Positions 23,301-35,310 of a stretch of 64,000 bases of DNA are shown here, piece after piece (the stretch's first letter is position 1; each line of letters begins with the position of its first letter). This DNA is from Trochalopteron elliotii. Its lineage: Eukaryota > Chordata > Aves > Passeriformes > Leiothrichidae. The translations under genes were made by a program, and so were the position numbers. Below the pieces are notes generated by a model. It saw only the letters and a program-made list of their open reading frames with translations, was not told where the DNA came from and ran no database searches. The stretch spans positions 278,649 through 342,648 of the forward strand of contig JANPWX010000614.1 in the NCBI GenBank assembly GCA_024734555.1. Reading direction: 5' to 3'.

Positions 23301-26300
23301 CCAATCTAAACCTACTCTCAGTTCAGTTTCATTCATAGTTTCAAATCTGGTGCAAGTCAATGTGATCTGGTTATTGGAGTCTTTCCTTAGCAGTCTCAGG
23401 TATTGTGCAGGGCAATACAGAAAATTAGCCAGTTTAAATTTTTTATCCATTGCTCTTCTGTTAGAAGATTCTGCTTCTGATTCTCCCCTCACTCCATTCT
23501 CCTTCCCAGTACTTTGTTCTTTGTGTCAGCCAAGCTGGGTGTGAAACTGCAGCAGGAATAATTATCTGCTGTTCTATTTAGGCAGCAAGGGTTGGTAGGG
23601 TGGGTAGTTTCTTCCTTGTAAGAACTATTACTGTATCCATTTTAAAACTTCTTATTCCTCACATCAGGAGTGAGAAAACAGATGCTGCACTGCCATTGGT
23701 ACCAGAGACTAATGAGAAATCCCATACAGCAGCCCCTGTGATGCCAGATGAAGAGTCGGATGCTGAGCTTGACAGGTATGGGGCAATAAATAGGGAGGAA
23801 ATGGAAAATAAATGTCAGTACCTGCATTTCTTGGCAATTGTGATTTCTGACTTTGTTTGGCTGAGTGGTTTGCAGCAGAGCAGGGCTTTGCATAGGAAAT
23901 TGCACTAGTCAATAAATTAGGCAAGGCCTGCATTGCGTGCAACCTCTGTATTTGTTCCGTTTGACTTAGATATATATTTCCTGGAAATTGTGCATGTATT
24001 TACCAATTTTCCTAGTGGACCTGCTTTATTCTGTCCCTATATAAAGAAATATATCAATATGTATATGTTAATATGTATATATATATATACACACACATAA
24101 TATATTTATATAAATCTATAATGAAATCTCGAGTCAGTTTCTAGGCTCTTGGTCAGGTAACTCCTTCCTGTACTTGGCTAGGAGATCCAGTTCCAGGTCT
24201 GGTCACAGAACTGCTTTCCCTAGAACTCCCAAGGATCCCTCTCAGGCCAGGCTTCAGCAGTGCTACTGGGTGATACAGGAGTGATGTGGTTATGACAGTG
24301 TATGCGCTGGTTCTTTCTCTTTGTGTGGCTGTCTGGGGAAAGCAAGAACATCTGCGCTCCATAAACTAACCCTGCCTTTATTTCTCTTAGTGATGATGAC
24401 CTCCTCCCTTATGACACATCTGAGGATAAAGAGCTAAAAACTAAGGCTCCTGTGTATATCCGAGACTGTATTGAAGGTAGGAGATTTTGGGCTGAGTCTT
24501 TATCTGTTTCTTACTGAGCTTGGGAGAGTGAACTCTGTAGGTTTGTTTTTTCTGATCTAATTTGAAGAAGCTATAGAATTTTTGAGTAATGTTACTTCAG
24601 TTTCTGAGTTGGTCATGCTGAGTGTCTGTACCAAGACAAATGATTGGCAGAAGGAATTTTGGGTATACAGCCAAACACAGCCATTCTGTTAATAACATTT
24701 GTTTGTCTTTTGATTACAGTTCTAACTGGATCAAGATCTGAAGATGTGGACAAATGGGAAGCTACAGTCAAGGCCCTTGAGAGCTTGGTTCGGAAGAATC
24801 CAGCAGCAACAAAAGAAGTGAAGTATTATGATCTAGGTTACAAGAGGCCTGTACTGTTAGAGGGCCAATCTCTGCTGTCACGAGGAGATTAAACATGCCA
24901 GTGGAGCAGAAGGCCAGGCTAATGTATAGATGGGTTCAAGGTACACATTCACATGCTTTCAGCTTGGAAGTAGAAGGAAATAGTTGCCTTGAAGGTGAGG
25001 CTGTAGAGCACAGTGGAACAGAGAAGCAGCAAAAGTGCTGGCTGCACCCTGCCTTCTTACAACTCCAGTGCTCAAAATGAAACATCCTACAAGTAGTGCT
25101 TGCCAGTGTGAGGAGGCTCCATGTTTTGTACTGTGCTGGAAGAACACTAGGAATGCAGATTACATAGCAGCCATTTTGGATTTTGAATTGAAATTCAATT
25201 TAATTGTTATTTCCCCAGCGAAAACGGGGGCAAAATCAAATGAACTTTCCCTATTTGCTTGTACAAGCATAATGTCTTGTGGAAGGAGTAGTTGGATTGT
25301 ACTGGTCAAGATGAAAAGCTCAGGGGAGAGGAACCTGGGACAAGGTCACTGTGTGCAGAGTGTTCACCACTACCTCCTAGTGAACACTTGAAAGTGTAGA
25401 GACACCAGCTAAGAAAGAGAAGAGCTATGCTTCTGTACCTTTTAATCCATCCATTACAGTGACAATTCATTCTATGTCATGATGCTACCACTTCTCCAGA
25501 AAGCCCAAGTGAAATATGGATAGAGAATTGGTAGATGGATCTGCTTAGGGTTTTGAGAAATAAGTCTGATGGCATTTGCCATCTGTGTTTTCTCTCCCTC
25601 CTAAGGAATGGACATATTGCCTCCTTATCCTTAACAGAATGCCTCCTTGTCTTTGTTTAAACATTAGAAGTGGTCCATAATTCCTATGAGGAAAACACCC
25701 AAACACCATCAGGGTTTTGATTTCTTTTCTCGTATTTCGATCAGGTTAGTGTGGAGCTGGCAAAAATATTATTGCATCTGGAGGAGAAGACTTGCATTGA
25801 AGGCTTTGTGGAACTCCGTCAAAGAGCTCAAGTAGCTGTTTTAACCACAGACCCAATACCTGTGAGTTCCTCCAACCCTTTTGCTTTCTCCAGTTAAGGC
25901 ACAGGCAAAAATTGAAGCAGTTGAAGTCTCTTTCTCATTTGATAGAGGGAGCTGTCATTGTGGTAGAACAGGTAGTTCAGGTCTAACAACATTTATGCTC
26001 CTGAAAAATCTGGAAGGAATGACTGAACCAATAGAAAAAAGAAAACCCTGTCAGACTGGAGGAACTGTTTGGAGGGTGTTGGTTTGAGTGTACCTGACAA
26101 GGCAGATCAGATAAGGACTTGTTGTACCTAAGGGTTTCACATAGAGGGAAGCTGAGGCACAAAGGGCTTCTACAGACCTGACTGGTGACTGTAATCAGGG
26201 AATCACAGATTGGTTTGGGTGGGAAAGGATCTTTAAATTTTTTAATCCCATCTCATTCCAACCCCCTGCCATAGGCAGGGACACCTTCCACTATCCCAGG

Positions 26301-29300
26301 GTGCTCCAAGCCCTGTCCCTCCTGGTCTTGGATGCTTCCAGGGATCCAGAGGCAGCCACAGCTTCTCTGGGCACCCCGTACCAGGGCCTCCCGACCCTCA
26401 CAGGGAAGAATTTCTTCCTAATATGCATTCTAGATCTGTCCTCTGCCAGTTTAATACCTTTATCCTTCATGCTAGCCAGGCCCCAGTAAAAAGCCTCCCT
26501 CCATCTTTCCTGTAAGGCTCTTTAAGTTCTGAAAGGCCACAGGGAGGTCTCCTAAGCTGCTGTGGTAGTTATTTGGGTACCTCTGCATAGGAGGGAGAGA
26601 AGAATGACGCAGTCTCATCTGTCATTTTGGGAGAATCTGAAAGTGGAAGTGTCCAGATTTCCTATTTACACTGTGTGTTTCTTTCCTTCTCTTGGAGGCT
26701 TGCTGTTAGCTAACAGGAAGCAGAACCTGTGAAAGTAAATGCTTTTAGAGTTAGTGGGAAGGCTGTTTCTAGACTGGGTCTGTGTTCATTGTACCCTGAT
26801 TTTTCTGTACAGGTTGCAGAGTACTTGACCTCCCAGTTCTACTCTCTGAACTACAGTCTCCGTCAGCGCATGGACATCCTTGATGTGAGTGCTCTCACTT
26901 TCCACTTTCCTTCTGTCTGTTGCACCAATGCTGAGGTGTGACAGGATTACCTTTTATTCCTCGTGGGAGAAGGCAGAGACATGGGAATCTCTGACGTTAC
27001 TGTTTGTGTCTGGCATTCCCCTCTTGTTCCTAACCCTGCCACACTCCATCACACAGGGATCCCTCCCCACAGAATGGAGAGCATGCATTGGGCATTTGCC
27101 TGGGAGAAGCCACTCTTTACTTTCACATCATCAATCTGTTTTATCTTCCCTTTGTGAAGGACAACAATCTGTCTGTGACTCCTTCCACACCTGTGTCTGA
27201 AGAAGGAGCCACTGCTCTGTTTCAGGGCTAAGTGACCAAGTGCTTGGTCAGTACCTCAGAGCCAGGTGGCTGTTGGAGGTCAATTTCCTGCTGTTCTTTA
27301 ATCTGAAACTGTTGTGCCTTTCTGCCTTGTTGCTCCTGTCAATTTGGATGCAGGTGATGATGTTGTTCCCTAGGGATTACCCATTTTTAACTGAGCCTCT
27401 CTCTGTTTTATCTAGGTACTGGTTTTGGCAGCTCAGGAACTGTCCTGTTCCAAATTCCATGGGAACACCAAGCGTTCTGGTGCCCAAAAGCCTTGTATCC
27501 AGGTCCCTCTGGGAAGTGACAGCTCTAAGGACTGGAGAAGAATTGTTGATGAGAGGATCAAAAGCAAGACTCGGAGATTTAATATGGTGAGACCAGAAGC
27601 AAACTAATGTTAAATCTACCAAAAATAGGGACACTTGGAGTTGCTGTAAGTTCTGTCTGGAAAGAGCAAAATAGCTGTGGCAGTGGACCCAATCCAAAGG
27701 AAAGTCAGATAAATATATATTTGAAGTTACAGAGTCTGAGTTTTTTGGTGCAGACTACCAACTCTCCCAGCAGGGAGGGGAATATAAACCTGAAATTCCT
27801 CACCTGGCTTTGAGGGATAATTGTTGTTCTGTGCTTGTTCTGAGCCTGTGTGGCCACTGCAGGGAGCTGTGACTGCACCTCACAGATCCCAGGGCCTCCA
27901 TCAGACTAGCTACCTCTGGACTACACTGTCTCAGCCTTCCTATTTTCCAGGGAGATGAATTGATGCCAGTTTCCTAATTTCCAGAATTCCCCTGTGGTTC
28001 AGCCTGGAGAGTTTGCCTTCCAAAACCCCTTTGTCTCTTGCGTGTTCTTGTTCCTTATGTCTAACTGAGCAGTACTGAGGTATATTGTATTGAAATGTTT
28101 AGATGTGGAGAAGATCCAAAGTGGGAAGTGAGCAATCCAGTTGGGAAGCTGGTAGCCATAGGTGTACAAGCAGTGATTGACAGTGGGCTGGCTGCAAGGA
28201 ATCTGTAGTCTTGACAGTGTCCAGTGAAGTGGAAGAGCTGGGTGCTGTATCTTCTGCCTAGACTTCATTTTTCTCTTGTGCAGGGTCAGTCTCATGTGGA
28301 ACTGGCTTCCCACCCAAATGAGTTCAATTCTGTTGCTGGGTATTTCTTTTTCCCATTGATTCAGCACTTTGACAGGTGAGTGTGAACACCTTAGGATGTG
28401 GGATTGTGGGCATAGCAACTGCCAGAGTGAACCTTTCTGCTTGTCCTGCTTGCCTCAGAGCAGCAGACTGCACAGTCCAAGAGCTGTGCAGGAGCCCAGT
28501 GACACCACACTGACACTTGGGTCCTTCACAAAGCTTGGGAAGGAGAGGGTTGTGGTCTCCTGGATTTGCCCTTTGAAGTCTTGTGTGGCAGGAGTATGTA
28601 GGACTCCGCAGAAGTGAAGATCCATCAGCAGGTACACAGGCAAGTAATTCTGGCAGTACCACACCAATTGTCTTGGCTGAGCCTCTACTGTGGGAGGTTC
28701 ATGCAAACCACAGAGCTCAGACTGCAATCTTGAACCAAAGTTAACTGTCTCAAGTTGGGCTTATCACCTGCGCTGATCTTTGAGGCCACAGTATAGGACA
28801 CAGTTTATTGTCAGTCCCTTAAGTCTTTGTGAACCTAAGGAAGGCTGAGTAATCAGTTCCATGATAACAAAGATTATTGTAATACCAGTTGTAATGGTAT
28901 GGCAGTGGGGGCAGTTTTTGCCTATAGGTCTTTCCAAGTAAAGACTGTTGGTAGAATGTGTGATACCTGCTGTATGAGTAGAGGATAGTGCTCTGGGAGA
29001 TACTGGTCTGTGAGAAAAGATGAGAGCAAACAGCTCTAATCTCTATTAACCTGGTAGTGCCCGTATAATGACTATTGTTGTAGGGATGCAGGCTTTTGGG
29101 GCAATTTCCCCTGCATAACCTCCTGACTGTTCCAAAGAGGTACTGATCAGCCTTCTCACTGCTACACAACTCTCTGTCTTGCACTTGCAGGCCTTTAACA
29201 ACATTTGATCTTCTGGGGGAAGATCACTTAGTCCTTGGAAGACTGGTCCACACTTTAGCAATCCTGATGTATTTGGCTGTCAACACTGTGGTAAGGAAGG

Positions 29301-32300
29301 GCAGAGAGCAGGGGTGACTTCCAGCCTGGGAACTTGAGGTGCCTTCTGGAGCAGCCATGTGCTTCACGGCCTGCTGCACTGAGACTGGCAGCAAGTTGGA
29401 GTTGAGTGGGCTGAGAAGTTGTGAAATGGGCTGGGAAGAACTGGTCAGAAAAGAGACATGGGATTCAAGCCACCCCTGCACTATCTTTTGCTTCTTGTCA
29501 ACTTCTTGGGGGGGTTGGGCACATTATTTCACTTTACTGCCAAAGTTTCCCCATCTGTAAAATAAATTCAATTGTAGCACTGATCTTAACAAAATCTTTG
29601 TTCTAGTATTTGGACAATGCTCCCAGGCGCATGGTGGGATTGTTGGGATGTCCTGTGCAGGGCAAGAGTTGGATTCGTGACCCTTGTGGGGTCCCTTCCA
29701 GCTCAGGACATACTGTGGTTCAATGAGCAGTATGTCTCGAGGCCCAGCTCTACATGGCAGTGTGGATGGTGTTCAGTGGTGCTGTTGCAATCCTCTTTTG
29801 CAGGCAGTGACAGCAATGGGAAAGGCACTGCTGGAGTTTGTTTGGGCGCTGCGCTTCCACACGGACTCGTGAGTTACTGTAGTTGCATGCTCTCATTTTT
29901 AAAGATCATCTGTGAGCCAACCTGCAGTCATGGTTTGTCTTTGTCCAAGACGAGCATCTGGCTCAGAGTGTCAGTGACTTAATGCACAATTTACACACAA
30001 TGTGCAGTGTGCACAATGCACACAATTTACTTTGTGTTCTCCTCCAGCTGTGTGTTCTTATGACTGAGTTTAATGCCAGCCCAACATACGAACTTGGCTG
30101 GTGTCTTCTAGTGTGGCAGTACAGCCATTACCTGTAGAAAGGTTGACAAATTTCCTGAGCACCTGTCCATGTCATAGTTTCCTCTGTGTTTAACTCAGGG
30201 AGCTCAGAAAACTTTAGATTAAATTCCAGCATTCAGTCTTGGAAAGGGATTAAGACATGTAGCCGCAAGTCTGTAAACAGCCAATTTCTGTTTTGCTCTC
30301 AGATATGTCCAGGACTCTGAATTGTGCTAGACTCCTGTGCACAGCTTGGCAGGGGCTATGTATGTGGGGCACACTGCAAGATTACCCCCCTAAGCAGCAG
30401 GAATATGGCAAAAGTCATGCTATTTGAAACTGGAGAGCCCCTGGGTTGAGGAAATCAATGCAGAGCATAAAGCTGCAGGCTCTTAACCAGTGCAGTCCTT
30501 CTCCACAGATATGTGCGTCAGGGCCTTTTGTCCTGTATCTCCTCCCTGCTCCTCAGTGTCCCAGCGGAACAGATTCTGGCAGACATGACAGAGGAGCTGT
30601 TGGAGACTCAGTCCTGGCTGGGAGGTAAGACATGGTGGGGTGCATCAGTGCTTTTCTGGTTGGTGGTGCGGTCTTTGTGTAACATCTCTTTAATTGTGAT
30701 GGCAGCAGTGATGTCCTGGCATTGTGCACCAGAGATCTGCATGATCAGCAAGTAGAGCTCCATGTGTACTGCACTGGGGTACCTGAGGCATAAACCAAGA
30801 GCTGGGTATGGCACTACAAACTGTGACTGTCCTCACAGGCCACCCAGAAGAATCTCCAGAGGTAGTCTGTGCCCCTTTTCTCTGTCTGAGCAGCCAACCA
30901 CCCACTTCATGAAGCTGCAGGAAGTGTTGTCATGTTGCCTGTTACACCCAGGCAGTGACTTTGGCCAGCAGTAACACACAAAGCTTGTACAGCCTGTTTA
31001 CACCATGCGCTCATGAGGGGCCTGTTGTCAGAGCTAAAAACAGGAGGAAGAGGAGCATGGCCTAGTCTCTAGTTTCCTATTGTCAATAGAAAGAAAAAGC
31101 TACAAAAGACAGCAAATTACTTTTAATGCTGTATCCAGCACACCTTATGTCAACACAAGCTGTGTCTGTGGGTTCTGGCAGGCTGGAGCTGCACAAATAA
31201 GTGCTCAGGTACTGCAGTGAGCTGGAGGGAAAAGAACAACTAATGCTGAAGCCTTCAGTGTGCTCTGAGGGTGATTCTTGTGATTCCCTGGTCTGGTTTC
31301 CATCACCATTCTCACTCTTGGTGAACTGCTTCCCAGAGGGAGCAAGCAGGAAGCAACACTGACCCAGCTGGCCTCTGATCCTGGTGGGCTGGGGTGCTCC
31401 TGTGCCCTTTGAAAGGAAGGGAGCTGCCATGTGGGGCCAAAGACTTCACTTTTCCCATGACATGATGTGCTCTCAGGAATCTGCTTGTCTCTGCATTTAA
31501 CACTGCTGTTACCAAGCCTTTCAGGAATGTATTTCCAGCATGAGGGTTTGCATAATCTGTTTTCAGTGAGTTACTTCGGGGAGGAGGAGGAGGATAACCA
31601 AGATAGTAGCATCTTCTCATGCTTGTAGGTAGTGTAATACACCTGTCTTTTCATCTAGTGCTTTTGCATGAAAGCTGCATGGTTATTCCTGATGGGAATG
31701 AGAACAGGGTAAGATAACTCTTGTGGGTATTCCAGAGAAAGAAAAACTGCTGTAGGAGTCGTTCAGAAGCCTTAAAGAATTCAGCTTCACATATGGTCAG
31801 GTGCAATTTAAAGGGCTTCTAGTGCTGCTTTGTGAAACATGCCAGCTTCTTGGGCTGTGCCTCAGCTATTTATTGTAAGGGGAAACAGTTGCACAGGGAG
31901 CTACTGGGCCATCCCTGCTGCTCGGACAGGTCAAGTCTGATACTAGAGACCTGCTTCTGTGACTGAATCACAGGTCTGAGCATGGACTTGGCTGTTGCTT
32001 CATTACTCTTCCAGACAAGATTTGCAAGAGGTGTCATGTATTAGCTCTGATGTAGCTTGGAATGACAAGCTGTCCTGCGTGGGAGCCTTGCCTATTACGT
32101 CTTTTAGCCACTCTGGGTTTCAGCTTAAAGCATCTGTGTTTCTCCTTCCATGGCCAAAGCACAGCAATGAACAGTGGGATAGGAAATGTTATACATGAAG
32201 TGCTTAGTAGAAATCCACAGACCTCTTTCAGTTTGTTGTTACATCACCTCTGCAAACTGCTGTAGTGTGTCCTATGACTGACCACTGGCCATTCAACCTG

Positions 32301-33685
32301 TTGGCTGCAGCCCTGGCACTGTCTGCTTACTGGATGCTTTGGGACATATCAGCTACGGAGAGAGGCAAGAAACCCCTTTGGACTTGTGCATCATTGCCTT
32401 TAGTTGTTATGCTGCACTTGCTGTTCAGCAGCCTGATCCTTCCCACGAGAGAGAGGGAATACGCTTCTAAACGCTTCTAGGAAATGATCCCTTTGATTCC
32501 TCAGCAGCTGCCTTTGAGGGAATTCCCCACCCCTTGCAAATGCTGTGCAGCTACGTCATGGCTAAGTGTGGTTTATGTCAGGACCAACAGGATGCTCTGG
32601 TGCTTTGTGCTTTCCATGCAATGCCAGCAGGGCTTGGTACATGCTCATGGGACAGAAACAGCACCAACAGCACTCTGAGCTTTTGAACTTGTTCCAGTCT
32701 GCCTTGTAACCTCCCTTCTTGCCTTCTGCAGAGGGAGTATGGAAGCACCAGGGTGCAGCTCTCCCTGCATTATAAATAGCCCTGCTCCAGTGACATGAGT
32801 CATGTGTTTGGGCTGACAGTGCCAGGCTCCCAGCACACTGCTTGTGCGTACAGGATATCCTCACACAGGCTCCCTGCTCTTCCAGGCTCCCCTGCTCAGA
32901 CATCCTGCATGCATCCTGGTTGTTACTTTGCAGGCCCATTAAGGGCCCCTGGAATAACGGCTGCTAGGAACAGCCTCATGCTGCCCTTACGTGCTGTGGG
33001 AAGTGTGGAACTCGTTTATCAGAAGACCAGTCTCTCAGAGTGGAGAATGTGCTGAACCTTGGGGCCTGTCTCCTTTCCCCATTGAAATGGCATCATGACT
33101 CCAAATTCAGGAAGGAGCACTGAATTTGGATTTTGAGATTGCAAGAATGGCAGAGTGGAGACTTCAGACTTTGGAGAAAGTGGATTGCTAACTGCAGACT
33201 TCATTCACACTTGTAGCTCAGCTGTACAAAGCTTTTGTGTAGCTCAAGGTGACAAGTACAAATTCTGGCACAGAGATTATCTCATGGGATCCAAGGTCAG
33301 ACAGTTTCTATAGAGTTTCAGACCAACTGACTGTTTCTCCTACAAAACTGGAGCACTATTCCATGTGGCAGTCAAGGCTTGGCTGAAGTCATGCTCCTTT
33401 ACGTGATGAAGCTTGTGCATGTCCGCCTTCTAGCCTAACACAGTTCCTGCAAGTACTGATGTCCAGCCCAGCTGTAGGTGCAAACACTGTTGTTTAGTTC
33501 TATGATTGTCAGTAAAACAGTGAGAAGTGTTAAGGGCACTTTTTCCCATTCTCCAAGTAACAGTGGCTGCTTCTTTTGCAGATGTGATGGAGAAAGACCC
33601 TGATGGGGACTGCAGAAGGCTGGCCCTGCAGAACTTGCTGCTGATGGAGAACCTGAAAAAGAAACTTGAAGCTGTTCCTTCCTAG
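14325..33685 (+). CDS. TELO2: TELO2, telomere length regulation protein TEL2 homolog (20 coding exons)
   Basis: Coding exons: 14325-14623, 15053-15330, 15898-15966, 17885-18032, 18398-18500, 19265-19333, 20210-20351, 21610-21746, 22463-22551, 23668-23775, 24391-24476, 24720-24817, 25745-25861, 26813-26884, 27416-27586, 28284-28375, 29191-29290, 29804-29868, 30509-30624 and 33582-33685. All introns are GT-AG. The sum is 2463 nt, giving 820 aa plus TAG (human 837 aa). The start is the first ATG in the exon (MAAPGPG). Diagnostic segments include FFPQNYF in exon 2, [11 protein letters not shown] in exon 5, [11 protein letters not shown] in exon 14 and [12 protein letters not shown] in exon 18. 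The acidic motif DSDDD at residues 480-484 is followed by LLPYD. This matches the CK2-phosphorylated site that recruits PIH1D1 of the R2TP complex. The protein is an alpha-solenoid (HEAT-like) scaffold of the TTT complex (TELO2-TTI1-TTI2), which matures ATM, ATR, mTOR, DNA-PKcs and SMG1 with HSP90. The conserved Telomere_reg-2 region lies in the second half, roughly exons 11-15. No frameshift or missing exon was seen. Confidence 0.95.
17290..17732 (+). mobile_element. CR1 LINE 3' fragment in TELO2 intron 3
   Basis: Long CR1 tail: gggctcagcctggagagaag, gtggggctcaggctctgctc, ggtggtcaggcattggaaca, ttggacttgatggtctta-like sequence, and tttccaacctaaatgattcc. It ends about 150 bp before TELO2 exon 4. 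Confidence 0.9.
23205..23325 (-). mobile_element. CR1 LINE fragment in TELO2 intron 9
   Basis: Reads as CR1 on the - strand: ggatggggcagccacagctt, ctctgggcaagctgggccag and cctcacagggagcaatttct on the + strand are the complements of CR1 3' landmarks. Confidence 0.8.
24055..24120. repeat. AT-rich simple repeat (TA/CA)n
   Basis: A run of imperfect tatatata with acacacaca, lying in TELO2 intron 10. Confidence 0.85.
26195..26545 (-). mobile_element. CR1 LINE 3' fragment in TELO2 intron 13
   Basis: The + strand reads the complement of a CR1 tail: aatcacagattggtttgggt, ccataggcagggacaccttc, ccactatcccagggtgctcc, gcagccacagcttctctggg and agggaagaatttcttcctaa. Confidence 0.9.
30625..33581 (+). other. 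TELO2: TELO2 intron 19 (2957 bp)
   Basis: Largest TELO2 intron, between exons 30509-30624 and 33582-33685. No repeat, RNA gene or additional exon was recognised. Open frames are short and unrelated to known proteins. Confidence 0.6.
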
Positions 33686-34345
33686 CTGAAGGGTAACAGA
33701 AATGACCTTTACCTTGTGCTCTGGCCAGCTGGATGTATTCGGGCACTGCTGGGGCCTCTTCAGCAGTCACCTGGCTGGAGGAGAGGAAGAAGGGGGAAGG
33801 GTGCTGAGCTGTAAGCCAGCAAGCCTGACTTGACATCTGGACTTTGTAGTGGAGGCCAATTGAGTGAGCTCTGGGTATCCGGTACAGCGTGTACAGATGC
33901 AGGAAGGTAGGCGAGCGCTGCCATCCTCCCGCGCCCCCAGCCCCCACCCAGCTATTTATAACCTTGGCAGGTCTGAGCCCTCAGCTAAAAATACAGGAAA
34001 GATCTCATAGAGCTTTCTTGTCAGAAAAACAGGAGGGCTGTGGAGGGCCACTTGCCACCATGACCTGCCCCTTATGAAGGTTCCACATCCCCGAGCAGCA
34101 GGAGTTTGAGGGAGCAGCTGTTGGTCTGCTGCTGGAAGGGGTGGCATGGTGGAAGGAATGGCACTGCTGATGGGATGCAAGCACTGGATAGCTGTACTGA
34201 AGTGCTGAAAGTGTGCCGGACTTTAAAGGCCTGAGCTAGAGCTGGGCTGTGGTTAGGAAAGAATAAGACAGGGAATTCTTTTTGTTTAATCTTAGTGCAG
34301 AAGTAAGTTTCTATTTAACAATAAATAATGTTCAGATTTTGACAT
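33686..34345 (+). other. TELO2: TELO2 3' untranslated region
   Basis: This noncoding tail follows the TAG at 33683-33685. The nearest canonical poly(A) signal downstream is at 34320-34325. The end is estimated from that signal. Confidence 0.6.
34320..34325 (+). promoter_or_regulatory. TELO2: Candidate poly(A) signal of TELO2 (AATAAA)
   Basis: A canonical AATAAA about 635 bp after the TELO2 stop codon. An alternative + strand signal further on (ggaataaatg, about 35259-35264) would run into the IFT140 3' end and is less likely. Confidence 0.6.
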
Positions 34346-34689
34346 TAAGATCTCCCCAACCCTTCTTCCCTCAAAACAATTTAGAAACTTCATGTTACCC
34401 CAAGTTTTGAAGCAAGTCAAAACGTGAAAAAGAAAAATAATTTTAAGCGTAAGGGCTGGTTGGTAAGAAACATGAGTGACCTAATAACTACCCCTTGGCA
34501 GGGCAGGGTGACAGGCAGAGAGGTGAGTAGAACCTTGGTTGTTACATTGAGCTTCACTTCTCTCAGTCCTACTTGTGCCAGGGAAGAAATTGGCCTCCAA
34601 AAATCTGACTAGTACAGAGTGGCTTGATGTAACTGGTCTTTGGAGAAGGAGCTTCACAGTAAGAAAGAAGCTTCAATTTCCCAGTGAAC

Positions 34690-34757
34690 CAGCTTGAGCA
34701 GAGGTTGGACCAAGGGGCATCCAGGATCCCTTCCAACCCAGGCATTCTGTGACTCTG
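34690..34757 (+). mobile_element. Short CR1 LINE 3' remnant
   Basis: agaggttggaccaaggggca and cccttccaacccaggcattc are the terminal CR1 pattern. Lies between the TELO2 and IFT140 3' ends. Confidence 0.7.
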
Positions 34758-35076
34758 AGGTTTACCCCAGATACCTCTAAGTTCTTAGTCTACCCCACAT
34801 GACCCTCGTATTTAAACACAGAAGCTTTTGTTGGGGAAATTGTGCCTTCAGCCTGCAGGAGTGTGTAGTCTGACTTTTAACCAAGCTCCTACCCAAATGG
34901 GATGAGGATTGTTTTCAGAAGGTCTCACTTCTAGGGAATCACAGATCTGCACCTTAGCAGAACAGAGTTGTACTTGAAAGGCATCTCTCAGTTTCCACTT
35001 CAGTTATTCAGCTCTTTGTACTGAGAAAAAAGTGAAGTTACAATATGCAGGTCTTTCTGGTTTTTTCTGCCTCAAA

Positions 35077-35082
35077 TTTATT
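35077..35082 (-). promoter_or_regulatory. IFT140: Candidate poly(A) signal of IFT140 (AATAAA on the - strand)
   Basis: TTTATT on the + strand reads AATAAA on the - strand, about 230 bp after the IFT140 stop codon. Another - strand match has not been ruled out. Confidence 0.55.
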
Positions 35083-35310
35083 AAAATACTAAAACCAGCT
35101 TTCTAACAGGATGTACACATGAATCGCTGTGTACTGTGCTTGAGAGAACATTAATACTGTTGCTTGTACAGTCAAGCAGGAAAAATAAATTTCTTGGTAA
35201 TAATCAAAAAGCTGTGTCGCAAGAGCATGTGACTGATCTGGGCCTGCTAATGAGGATGGAATAAATGAGCTGACCATAAAGTCAGCTTTGGATTTGCTAA
35301 GTGCTCGTTG

